Shown: one piece after another, positions 1 to 5,065 of the stretch
How the letters are laid out: the number at the start of each line of letters is the position of its first letter
How positions within the stretch are numbered: the first letter of the stretch is position 1
NCBI GenBank assembly: GCA_027066965.1
Contig: JAMOMT010000034.1
Coordinates: forward strand, 1-5,065
DNA: 5,065 nucleotides
DNA from: Archaeoglobaceae archaeon
GTDB taxonomy: Archaea; Halobacteriota; Archaeoglobi; Archaeoglobales; Archaeoglobaceae
Direction: 5' to 3'
Translations under genes and position numbers: made by a program
The notes under the pieces: model-generated
Database searches by the model: none
What the model saw: only the letters and a program-made list of their open reading frames with translations
Told to the model about the DNA's origin: nothing

Positions 1-20
1 TTTTGGAGCGGTATTGGGTG

Positions 21-977
21 TCAGCCGTCCATGGCTATGTCGAGAGCTATTTCAGCCATGTCGGCTGAATAGGCAGCGATTCTGGCTATGCTGTCAACTA
101 TTGACTTGATCTTTAAAGCTTCTTCGACATCGTAATTGACGATTTTAACGTAGTACTTTTCGTGAATGTCCTTCAAATCTTCGAACTCCGTTAACACTGC
201 ATCTGCCATCTCCCCATCTCTCCTGAAGAAAGCGAGAGTTGACATTTTCAGCATATCCACGCACGGCTCCACGATCTTGCAGAGTTCGGGCATGCTCCTT
301 CCAAGCTTCAGCAAGTTCCTCGCCATGTTTGCGGCGTGGTCTGCTATTCTCTCGAACCTTCTAGCAAAGGTCCAGTAGCCAAAAAGAATTCTCGCTTTCT
401 CGTCTATCGCTATCTTTTGCACGGCCATACCAACCTGCCTTAAAACGAGGAAGTGCAATCTGTCTATCTCGTTCTCTCTGAGAATTATAGAGTTACACAG
501 GTATTCGTTAAAGCTCTGTAGGGAAGAGCAGAAGTCGGACAGCATTGCTAAGCACATGTTGCTCATCCTTTCGAGGACGTTTTCAGACTTGAACCTGTCG
601 TCGAGGAAGACCTCGAGGCTTATGACCTTCCCGAGGTCCTCCATTATCTCAACGCCTATTAGCGTGTCAGCTGCGTTGTCGGCAGCAGTTCTATGATCTT
701 CGTTGTAAACTCTCACCCTTATTGAATCGTAGCCTGCGAGGTAGCAGGAGATGATCCTTCTGAGCAGACACGCCTTTCCAAGTCCTTTGGCGTCGATTTC
801 TACTTCTTTCCTCACGTTCTTTGGCATCTGAGGAGTTATGCTGATGCTCGACTTTCCTATGAACATTACAACGTTGTCGCCAACGCTGAGACCGTTCTCC
901 TCGACCCACTTCTTGGGTAAAGTGATTATGTAGCTGCTACCACCACTGAAGTAGATCTTTCTGGCCTCTATCTTCAT
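21..977 (-). CDS. AbrB-PhoU fusion, probable phosphate uptake transcriptional regulator
   Basis: A 318-residue protein with two parts. Residues 1-50 look like a SpoVT/AbrB-type swapped-hairpin DNA-binding domain: a basic start (KIEARKIYFSGG), the S-Y-I-I-T-L-P-K-K-W stretch at 15-24, then GLSVGDNVVM at 29-38, the usual AbrB pattern. The rest is a helical PhoU region. It has an E-x3-D motif at E168/D172 (ENEIDRLHF) and the classic ERIADHAANMARN at 208-220, with E209 and D213 as likely metal ligands. The equivalent C-terminal repeat (ARIAAYSADMAE, 298-309) lacks these acidic residues, so only part of the usual PhoU metal sites is kept. Canonical PhoU is about 220-240 residues, so the extra length fits an added N-terminal domain. 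The ATG has no Shine-Dalgarno sequence but lies where a TATA-directed transcript would start. Known: archaea encode such fusions beside pst genes. Inferred: it controls the divergent operon. Domain calls are confident; the regulatory role is less so. Confidence 0.88.
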   Translation of the reverse strand: MKIEARKIYFSGGSSYIITLPKKWVEENGLSVGDNVVMFIGKSSISITPQMPKNVRKEVEIDAKGLGKACLLRRIISCYLAGYDSIRVRVYNEDHRTAADNAADTLIGVEIMEDLGKVISLEVFLDDRFKSENVLERMSNMCLAMLSDFCSSLQSFNEYLCNSIILRENEIDRLHFLVLRQVGMAVQKIAIDEKARILFGYWTFARRFERIADHAANMARNLLKLGRSMPELCKIVEPCVDMLKMSTLAFFRRDGEMADAVLTEFEDLKDIHEKYYVKIVNYDVEEALKIKSIVDSIARIAAYSADMAEIALDIAMDG

Positions 978-1000
978 TGGTGGAGATGGCGGAGCAGACA

Positions 1001-1014
1001 GTATATATCATTAC
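1001..1014 (-). promoter_or_regulatory. TATA-box promoter for the AbrB-PhoU gene, probably leaderless
   Basis: On the minus strand a TATATA element (plus-strand TATATAT at 1002-1008) is preceded by the purine-rich GGTAATG. Its centre (about 1005) lies 28 bases before the A of the start codon at 977. Archaeal transcription usually begins about 26 bases from the TATA centre, so the transcript should start within a few bases of the ATG. The lack of any GGAGG-like sequence before that ATG agrees with a leaderless or nearly leaderless mRNA. Positions are seen; the start site is inferred. Confidence 0.6.
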
Positions 1015-1030
1015 CGCTTAAAATCGATAG

Positions 1031-1054
1031 ACTCTGATACGTAGAGTATATACT
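1031..1054. promoter_or_regulatory. Candidate operator: palindrome between the divergent promoters
   Basis: Positions 1045-1054 read AGTATATACT, a perfect 10-bp palindrome. It overlaps a second dyad, ACTCT (1031-1035) and AGAGT (1043-1047) separated by 7 bases. In addition TATATACTG at 1047-1055 is the exact inverse of CAGTATATA at 999-1007, which covers the minus-strand TATA box, with 39 bases between them. Symmetric AT-rich DNA midway between two divergent starts is a reasonable binding place for a dimeric AbrB-type regulator. It could equally be an extra TATA box, since its core has the same sequence as the real ones. Confidence 0.4.
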
Positions 1055-1070
1055 GAATATAGATTATGTT

Positions 1071-1085
1071 GAGAAAGTATATATA
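1071..1085 (+). promoter_or_regulatory. BRE/TATA promoter of the pst operon, leaderless pstS start
   Basis: A purine-rich element (GAGAAAG, 1071-1077) directly precedes TATATATA (1078-1085), the textbook archaeal BRE plus TATA arrangement. The TATA centre is about 25-26 bases before the A of the pstS ATG at 1107, so transcription should begin at or next to the start codon. No ribosome binding site is visible before pstS, which supports leaderless translation. This also rules out the in-frame TTG at 1086, which abuts the TATA box and would not be transcribed. Confidence 0.75.
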
Positions 1086-1106
1086 TTGCCTCGAAGCCCT
1101 CCAGAC

Positions 1107-2234
1107 ATGAAGCGGACTCTGATAGTTCTGGCAGTGCTGCTAGTAGCAGCAGCACTGTGTGGGTGTGCTCAGAACAATAATCCACCTTCATCCCCAACTC
1201 CTACAACTACAGCAACGACACCTTCTACTGGGAAGACGATAATAATCATCGGGGATGGAGCCACTTTTCCTTGGCCGCAGATAAACAAGTGGATTGACGT
1301 CTATACCAAGGAGCATCCAAATGTCAAAATAGAGTACAACGGTGGCGGTAGTGGAAAAGGGCAGTCTGACTTTGCCAACGGAGTTGTTGACTTCGCTGGG
1401 AGCGATCCGCCACTAACAAAGCTCGTGTGGGACAGGCTGGTAAATCACCCTCCGGCCGAAGGTAAAGATCCTCTGCAGTTCCCCGACATAATTGGGGCAG
1501 TGGTAGTTTGCTACAACGTTCCGGGAGTAAAGCACCTGAGGCTCGACGGGCCGACGATAGCAGAGATATTCATGGGTAAGATCCAGTACTGGGATGACCC
1601 AGCTATAAAGACCCTGAATCCGGGAGTTAACTTACCTCACAAGGAGATAATAGTCGTTCACAGGAGCGATGCTAGCGGTACAACGGACATATTCACAACC
1701 TACCTCTGCTTGGTAAGTCCTGAGTGGAACAGCACGATAGGTGCTGGAAAGTCCGTCAACTGGCCAGTTGACAAGATGGGGAGAGGTGTGGCTGGAGAAG
1801 GAAATCCTGGAGTTGTTAACATTCTCAAAACGACTCCGTACTCGATATGCTATACTGAGCTCAGCTACGCGATAAAGGAGAGCCTGAGCGTCGTTGCAAT
1901 AAAGAATAAAGACGGCTACTTCGTATTGCCCAACGCCACCACTATAAAGGCGGCAGCAACACACGTCTCATCACACATAGCTCCTCCAAACGCTGGTTAC
2001 AAGGAGAACCTGAGACAGCTCCTGAACGCTCCGGGCAAGGACAGCTACCCGATAGTAGCTTTCAGCCATCTGCTGGTATGGAAGCACTACAGCGATCCTG
2101 CAAAAGGTAAAGCTGTTCACGACTTCATAAAGTGGGTACTCACGCAGGGACAAAACGATAAGTATATAGTGACCGGATACGTCGGTCTGCCAAAGAGCCT
2201 CACTCAGAAGTTGCTCAGCGAGGCTGAAATCTAA
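1107..2234 (+). CDS. pstS: PstS, phosphate-binding lipoprotein of the Pst ABC transporter
   Basis: This 375-residue protein is the extracytoplasmic phosphate receptor of the transporter. It starts with a lipoprotein signal peptide: a basic N-terminus (MKR), a hydrophobic stretch to residue 17, and a lipobox LCGC with the lipidated cysteine at 20. A Pro/Thr/Ser-rich tether follows (about 25-42), as in other membrane-anchored archaeal receptors. The mature domain keeps phosphate-contact positions known from E. coli PstS: T53 in GDGATFP, S82 in GGGSGKG, D100 in FAGSDPPL, and R186, S190, G191, T192 in HRSDASGTTD. Their spacing resembles that of the E. coli protein. The ATG at 1107 is chosen over an in-frame TTG at 1086 because the latter abuts the TATA box and would add a polar prefix before the signal peptide. 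pstC follows after 21 bp. Function is near certain; the start is strongly supported. Confidence 0.95.
   Translation: MKRTLIVLAVLLVAAALCGCAQNNNPPSSPTPTTTATTPSTGKTIIIIGDGATFPWPQINKWIDVYTKEHPNVKIEYNGGGSGKGQSDFANGVVDFAGSDPPLTKLVWDRLVNHPPAEGKDPLQFPDIIGAVVVCYNVPGVKHLRLDGPTIAEIFMGKIQYWDDPAIKTLNPGVNLPHKEIIVVHRSDASGTTDIFTTYLCLVSPEWNSTIGAGKSVNWPVDKMGRGVAGEGNPGVVNILKTTPYSICYTELSYAIKESLSVVAIKNKDGYFVLPNATTIKAAATHVSSHIAPPNAGYKENLRQLLNAPGKDSYPIVAFSHLLVWKHYSDPAKGKAVHDFIKWVLTQGQNDKYIVTGYVGLPKSLTQKLLSEAEI
1132..1157 (+). repeat. Start-proximal inverted repeat in the pstS signal-peptide region
   Basis: CAGTGCTGCT (1132-1141) and AGCAGCACTG (1148-1157) form a perfect 10-bp stem with a 6-base loop, plus a possible G-U pair outside (1131/1158). 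It begins 25 bases after the A of the start codon. Part of the symmetry comes from Leu (CTG) and Ala (GCA) codons being complementary, so it may be incidental to the signal peptide. Confidence 0.45.
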
Positions 2235-2242
2235 GGGAACCC

Positions 2243-2250
2243 GAGGGGGT
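2243..2250 (+). promoter_or_regulatory. Ribosome binding site of pstC
   Basis: GAGGGGGT lies 5 bases before the pstC ATG, within the 21-bp gap after pstS. It is a G-rich Shine-Dalgarno sequence, less exact than those of pstA and pstB. Its presence contrasts with pstS, which has none, as expected for an internal operon gene. Confidence 0.6.
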
Positions 2251-2255
2251 CGGAG

Positions 2256-3179
2256 ATGGGCAAAGACGGCTACATAGATACTTTTAAATATTTTTTGTTG
2301 CCTTTTTGTCTTTTTGTTTTCGGTCTATTTGCTCTCATGCTCGCTGTTTACTTCTCCGCCTCCATTCCTATATTCAAGCACGAGGGGCTGAAGATTTATA
2401 CGACCAACGCTTGGATTGCCTCTGAAAACCCGAACAAGGAGTTTTACGGAGTTCTTGCAGCTATATACGGGAGTGTTTACACGTCTGTTCTTGCGGTTCT
2501 GATCGCTTTACCTCTCTCGATCTCCTTTGCAGTTTTCGTGATAGATTACGCCCCGAGGAGGCTTAAAGAGCCCCTAATCGTTGCGACCGATGTAATGGCT
2601 GGGTTACCGACAATAATTTATGGTATATGGGGGGCCTTCGTCCTTGTACCCCTACTTAAGAAGTGTGTGATGGATCCACTTTACGCTCACTTCTCCTTCA
2701 TCCCCCTCTTCTCTTTCAAGCCCGTTACGGGCTACAGCTACCTTTCAGCTGGGGTTTTGTTGGGTATAATGGTGACTCCTTTTGCATCTGCAATAATCAG
2801 AGAAGCCTACAGGTCTCTACCTTTCATGTACAGGGAGGCTATATATTCTCTGGGCGCTACTCGCTACGAGGCTACTAAGATCTTAATAAAGCAGATAAAG
2901 CCGGCCATAGTTGCCGGGCTATTGCTCGCTTTTGGAAGGGCGATAGGAGAGACTGTTGCCGTCAGTTTGGTTATAGGAAACACTTTCAACATAAGTCCGA
3001 GCCTCTTCGCTCCCGGTTACACGATATCCTCCCTCATAGCGAACCAGTTCGGAAACGCGTTCATCTACAAGTACATGGTTTCCGCTCTGTTCGCCGCTGG
3101 TTTATCTCTATTCTTCATAGGTTTGGCTGTGAACATTCTCGGAATACTTATACTGAGGAGGTACGGCCATGGTAGATAG
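2256..3179 (+). CDS. pstC: PstC, phosphate ABC transporter permease subunit
   Basis: This 307-residue integral membrane protein forms half of the phosphate translocation channel together with PstA. About six hydrophobic segments can be picked out, near residues 12-33, 66-96, 107-134, 162-182, 215-240 and 274-299. The EAA loop that docks on the ATPase is clear at about 193-215: REAIYSLGATRYEATK with E194, A195 and G200. It is followed by GRAIGET (227-233), typical of Pst permeases. The length is close to the roughly 320 residues of E. coli PstC. It lies downstream of pstS and upstream of pstA, and its last 11 bases overlap the pstA start. The first 25 codons are unusually T-rich: five of six Phe codons there are TTT, whereas later Phe codons are mostly TTC. 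Distinction from PstA rests on gene order, on its closeness in length to PstC, and on the PstA-type Gly-rich motif in the next gene. Confidence 0.94.
   Translation: MGKDGYIDTFKYFLLPFCLFVFGLFALMLAVYFSASIPIFKHEGLKIYTTNAWIASENPNKEFYGVLAAIYGSVYTSVLAVLIALPLSISFAVFVIDYAPRRLKEPLIVATDVMAGLPTIIYGIWGAFVLVPLLKKCVMDPLYAHFSFIPLFSFKPVTGYSYLSAGVLLGIMVTPFASAIIREAYRSLPFMYREAIYSLGATRYEATKILIKQIKPAIVAGLLLAFGRAIGETVAVSLVIGNTFNISPSLFAPGYTISSLIANQFGNAFIYKYMVSALFAAGLSLFFIGLAVNILGILILRRYGHGR
2282..2320 (+). terminator. Possible intragenic oligo-T termination/attenuation tract
   Basis: About 70% of this stretch is T on the coding strand, in runs of 4, 6, 5, 5 and 4 (starting at 2282, 2291, 2303, 2311 and 2317). It begins 47 bases after the pstS stop codon, inside the first codons of pstC. 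Archaeal RNA polymerase is known to stop at oligo-T tracts in the non-template strand without a hairpin. The tract could therefore end a share of transcripts after pstS, giving more receptor than permease. It also encodes part of the first membrane segment, which alone favours T-rich codons. The start of the tract (TTTAAATA, 2283-2290) also resembles a TATA box. Confidence 0.4.
3155..3162 (+). promoter_or_regulatory. Ribosome binding site of pstA inside pstC
   Basis: GAGGAGGT lies 6 bases before the pstA ATG and within the last codons of pstC. It is a strong match to the archaeal 16S anti-Shine-Dalgarno sequence. It fixes the ATG at 3169 as the start and makes the 11-bp overlap with pstC a likely translational coupling point. 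Confidence 0.75.
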
Positions 3180-4020
3180 TCTGAAGGTTAGGCTGTTCAA
3201 GGAAAAGCTGTTCCTAATCGGAATAGCAGTGCTAACAATTTCGACAGTTTTGCCTCTCTTTCACATAATGTTCAGCATAGCAGCGAACGGAATACCCGTT
3301 TTACTAAAGGGAGGCTGGGACTTCATAACTGGTACACTTGCACCTCCGGGCGGTGGGCTTGGAGGAATAGGCCCGGCAATAGTCGGCACATTCATCCTGA
3401 CAGTTCTTGCCTCCCTCATGGGTCTGCCAGTTGCAGTCTTAACGGGCATATACGCAGCTGAGTATCCGAACAGCCTGATAGGAAGAGCAACGAAGACGCT
3501 GCTGATGGTCATGATGGAGTTCCCAACGATTTTGGTTGGCCTGTTCGTGATGGACATAGTCGTGCTGCCCATGGGCAGTTACTCAGCGATAGCTGGGGCT
3601 TTATCTCTCGCGATAGTCATGATGCCTTACGTGGCAGTCTACACCGATGAGGCTTTGAGGAACATACCGCCCAAGTACAGAGAGGGAGCTTTCGCCCTAG
3701 GATTGACAAGGTTCAAGGTCGTTTTCAGGGTTCTGATTGGGTTGGCGAGGAAGGGAATAATGACTGGAATTCTCATAGGTATAGCCAAAGTTGCCGGAGA
3801 GACAGCCCCACTCCTCTTTACTGCTGGAGGGGCGACAAGAGTTTACTTCGCCGGCTTAAACAGACCTGTCGGAGCGATACCTCTCCTGATCTACCAGCTC
3901 GTTCAGCAGCCCTACACGAACTACCACGAGATAGCTTGGGGTGCATCTCTTCTCCTGATGCTGATATTCCTCGCGATATTTCTGCCGATAAGACTGAGCC
4001 TCAAGGAGGTGAAACTGTGA
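3169..4020 (+). CDS. pstA: PstA, phosphate ABC transporter permease subunit
   Basis: This 283-residue membrane protein is the second channel subunit and pairs with PstC. Hydrophobic segments lie near residues 14-38, 70-97, 110-133, 137-158, 197-219 and 256-275. The Gly-rich stretch PPGGGLGGIGPAIVGT (59-74) before the second segment is characteristic of PstA. The EAA-type loop is at about 170-190 (YREGAFALGLTRFKVVF, with E172 and G178), followed by AKVAGETAPLL (206-216), the PstA counterpart of the GET motif in PstC. The length is close to E. coli PstA (about 296). The start is set by a strong ribosome binding site inside pstC. The stop overlaps the pstB start as GTGA. Nothing is truncated or missing. 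Confidence 0.95.
   Translation: MVDSLKVRLFKEKLFLIGIAVLTISTVLPLFHIMFSIAANGIPVLLKGGWDFITGTLAPPGGGLGGIGPAIVGTFILTVLASLMGLPVAVLTGIYAAEYPNSLIGRATKTLLMVMMEFPTILVGLFVMDIVVLPMGSYSAIAGALSLAIVMMPYVAVYTDEALRNIPPKYREGAFALGLTRFKVVFRVLIGLARKGIMTGILIGIAKVAGETAPLLFTAGGATRVYFAGLNRPVGAIPLLIYQLVQQPYTNYHEIAWGASLLLMLIFLAIFLPIRLSLKEVKL
4003..4012 (+). promoter_or_regulatory. Ribosome binding site deciding the GTG start of pstB
   Basis: AAGGAGGTGA is an essentially full match to the archaeal anti-Shine-Dalgarno sequence and ends 4 bases before the GTG at 4017. That GTG overlaps the pstA stop codon as GTGA (4017-4020), a standard coupling arrangement. This favours GTG 4017 over the in-frame ATG codons at 4068 and 4077, which have only a distant GAGGAGG (4047-4053), and over an ATG at 3936 buried in pstA. 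Confidence 0.8.
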
Positions 4021-4832
4021 TACTTGCAGAGAAGGACAGGAAGTCTGAGGAGGATGCTCTCGAAAAGATGGCGAAGATGAGGCACGCAATAGAGACGATT
4101 GACCTCAACATCTACTACGGGGATCACCACGTAATAAAGGGCGTTAATCTTGCAATTCCCGAAAAAGTCGTCTTCGCAATAATGGGGCCGAGTGGCTGCG
4201 GTAAATCGACGATGTTGAGAGCTTTCAACAGGTTGCTCGAGCTGAACGAGAGTACGAGGGTTGAGGGAGACGTAAAGGTGTTCGGGAAGAGTATATTCAA
4301 GATGAACCCGATAGAAGTCAGGAGAACTGTCGGAATGGTCTTCCAACACCCAAATCCCTTCCCTCACATGAGCATCTACGACAACGTAGCTCTGGGTTTG
4401 AAGCTGAACAAGCTAGTCAAAGACAGGAAGGAGCTTGACAGGATAGTCGAGTGGGCTCTCAGAAAAGCCGCTCTGTGGGAGGAAGTGGAGAACAAGTTGC
4501 ACAAGCCCGCCTCCGCTTTGAGCGGTGGACAGCAGCAGAGACTGTGCATAGCTAGAGTCGTTGCGATGAAGCCAAAGGTAATACTCATGGACGAGCCAAC
4601 GTCAAACCTCGATCCGATAAGCACAAAGAAAATAGAGGAACTCATCTACGAGCTTAAAAAGGAGCTTACCGTTGTTATAGTCACTCACTCTCCCGCCCAG
4701 GCGGCAAGAGTGAGTGACTATGTCGCCTTCCTGTACCTTGGCAAGCTCGTGGAGGTTGGAAGCACGGTTGACATGTTCGAGAACCCGAAGGAGAAGCTTA
4801 CGGAGGAGTATCTGACGGGAAGAATGGGTTAG
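4017..4832 (+). CDS. pstB: PstB, phosphate ABC transporter ATP-binding protein
   Basis: This 271-residue cytoplasmic ATPase would dimerise on the PstC/PstA loops and drive phosphate import. All ABC motifs are present: Walker A GPSGCGKST (57-65), Q-loop Q110 in FQHPNPFP, which is typical of PstB, signature LSGGQQQR (168-175), Walker B VILMDEP (188-194) with catalytic E193, D-loop SNLD (196-199), and H-loop H224. The D-loop has Asn where many PstB proteins have Ala, and THSPAQAARVSDY stands where bacterial proteins often read THNMQQAARVSDY. The C-terminus TEEYLTGRMG matches the family ending. The start is GTG at 4017, giving a charged extension of about 10 residues compared with E. coli PstB (257 residues); ATG 4068 would shorten it by 17. 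The codons for residues 221-235 form a long perfect inverted repeat, described separately. Confidence 0.96.
   Translation: MILAEKDRKSEEDALEKMAKMRHAIETIDLNIYYGDHHVIKGVNLAIPEKVVFAIMGPSGCGKSTMLRAFNRLLELNESTRVEGDVKVFGKSIFKMNPIEVRRTVGMVFQHPNPFPHMSIYDNVALGLKLNKLVKDRKELDRIVEWALRKAALWEEVENKLHKPASALSGGQQQRLCIARVVAMKPKVILMDEPTSNLDPISTKKIEELIYELKKELTVVIVTHSPAQAARVSDYVAFLYLGKLVEVGSTVDMFENPKEKLTEEYLTGRMG
4677..4721 (+). repeat. Perfect 15-bp inverted repeat within pstB
   Basis: ATAGTCACTCACTCT (4677-4691) is exactly inverted as AGAGTGAGTGACTAT (4707-4721). The 15-base spacer itself contains CCGCC (4693-4697) and GGCGG (4700-4704), so the RNA could fold into a stem of 15 bp, a small bulge and about four more pairs under a tight loop. 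It encodes residues 221-235, around the H-loop histidine. There is no T run right after it, so it is not a standard intrinsic terminator. A function is not shown. Confidence 0.8.
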
Positions 4833-4884
4833 TGGTAGTGTTTTATTTAACTTGACTTTTAGTATGAATTGGTAGGTGTATTTC
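4833..4884 (+). promoter_or_regulatory. pstB-phoU spacer with weak promoter-like element
   Basis: The 52-bp gap is the widest inside the operon. It holds TTTTATTTAA (4841-4850), TATA-like and centred about 26 bases before 4871, which would give a short leader carrying the phoU ribosome binding site. The upstream element is poor. Two TTTT runs (4841, 4857) could instead mark weak termination after pstB. Either reading would uncouple phoU from the transporter genes; neither is firm. Confidence 0.3.
4873..4878 (+). promoter_or_regulatory. Ribosome binding site of phoU
   Basis: The purine stretch TAGGTG ends 6 bases before the ATG at 4885. The only nearby upstream in-frame ATG (4864) runs into a TAG after three codons, so 4885 is the start. 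Confidence 0.55.
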
Positions 4885-5065
4885 ATGACCCTGATAGAAC
4901 ACAAGCTTGAGGTTTTGAAGAAGGACGTTATGGAGCTACACAACCTCGCGAAGAAGTCTGTGGAGATATGTCTCGACGGGCTGAAGTGTGACGACAGGAA
5001 GAGAATTGAGGCTTGTAGAATAGAGCAGGAGGCAGATGTACTTCACACCGATATCGATTTCAACT
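4885..5065 (+). CDS. phoU: PhoU, phosphate signalling protein (N-terminal part, cut by the window)
   Basis: Sixty codons are present and the frame is still open at the window edge. The product begins MTLIEHKLEVLKKDVMELHN and reads as amphipathic helix, as in the first three-helix bundle of PhoU. The acidic stretch RIEQEADVLHTDID (45-58) carries an E-x3-D pattern (E47, D51) at the place of the first metal-binding motif. PhoU normally closes pst operons and restrains the transporter and phosphate signalling when phosphate is sufficient. Unlike the divergent regulator it has no AbrB domain at its N-terminus, so the locus encodes two distinct PhoU-type proteins. The second half, with the C-terminal motif, is not visible. 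The call is based on position and this partial sequence. Confidence 0.85.
   Translation, partial: MTLIEHKLEVLKKDVMELHNLAKKSVEICLDGLKCDDRKRIEACRIEQEADVLHTDIDFN

Noticed and set aside
1..20. Terminator or next gene after the AbrB-PhoU stop
   Set aside because: Only 20 bases remain, with no T run on the minus strand and no start codon with a ribosome binding site, so nothing can be called.
1086..1106. In-frame TTG start extending PstS by seven residues
   Set aside because: The TTG abuts the TATA box, has no ribosome binding site, lies upstream of the predicted transcript start and would put PRSPPD before a normal signal peptide.
2283..2290. TTTAAATA as an internal promoter within pstC
   Set aside because: It resembles a TATA box, but a start near 2312 would lie inside the pstC first membrane segment with no gene start nearby. 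The T-tract reading fits better.
3346..3376. CCGGGC/GCCCGG inverted repeat in pstA
   Set aside because: Only 6 bp with a 19-base spacer, explained by Gly and Pro codons of the conserved PstA motif.
3936..4016. Upstream in-frame ATG for pstB inside pstA
   Set aside because: It would add 27 residues encoded within pstA. The GTG at 4017 has a full ribosome binding site and the GTGA overlap.
3921..4367. Minus-strand open frame of 148 codons opposite pstA/pstB
   Set aside because: It runs antisense to two well-supported genes, has no recognisable domain and no promoter or ribosome binding site that I can see. The other antisense frames opposite pstS, pstA and pstB are rejected for the same reason.

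Overview
The window carries a complete archaeal phosphate-specific transport (Pst) operon with a divergent regulator gene. The features pointing to an archaeon are TATA boxes with purine-rich upstream elements, starts that lie where TATA-directed transcription should begin, GGAGGTGA-type ribosome binding sites inside the operon, frequent AGG/AGA arginine and ATA isoleucine codons, and a fusion of an AbrB-like DNA-binding domain to PhoU. Gene content and protein style suggest a thermophilic euryarchaeon, possibly of the Archaeoglobales. That taxonomic call is inference from recognition, not from a search.

Layout. On the minus strand (21-977) lies an AbrB-PhoU fusion regulator. A 129-bp divergent intergenic region (978-1106) holds one TATA box for each direction and a palindrome between them. 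On the plus strand follow pstS (1107-2234, phosphate-binding lipoprotein), pstC (2256-3179, permease), pstA (3169-4020, permease), pstB (4017-4832, ATPase) and the first 60 codons of a canonical phoU (4885 to the window edge). pstC/pstA overlap by 11 bp and pstA/pstB by 4 bp, whereas a 52-bp gap precedes phoU.

How the genes work together. PstS is anchored outside the membrane and captures phosphate. PstC and PstA form the channel, and PstB dimers power it with ATP. Classical PhoU, encoded last, is expected to sense transporter state and restrain uptake. The divergent AbrB-PhoU protein is a plausible one-component replacement for a bacterial PhoR/PhoB system, acting on the shared intergenic region; this is inference.

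Nothing here looks like a wholly new system. The less ordinary signals are: (1) a perfect 15-bp inverted repeat inside pstB (4677-4721); (2) a dense oligo-T tract at the start of pstC, 47 bases after the pstS stop, which could be an embedded terminator or attenuator explaining excess PstS; (3) apparent leaderless transcription of both divergent genes; and (4) the central palindrome as a candidate operator for the AbrB-PhoU regulator.
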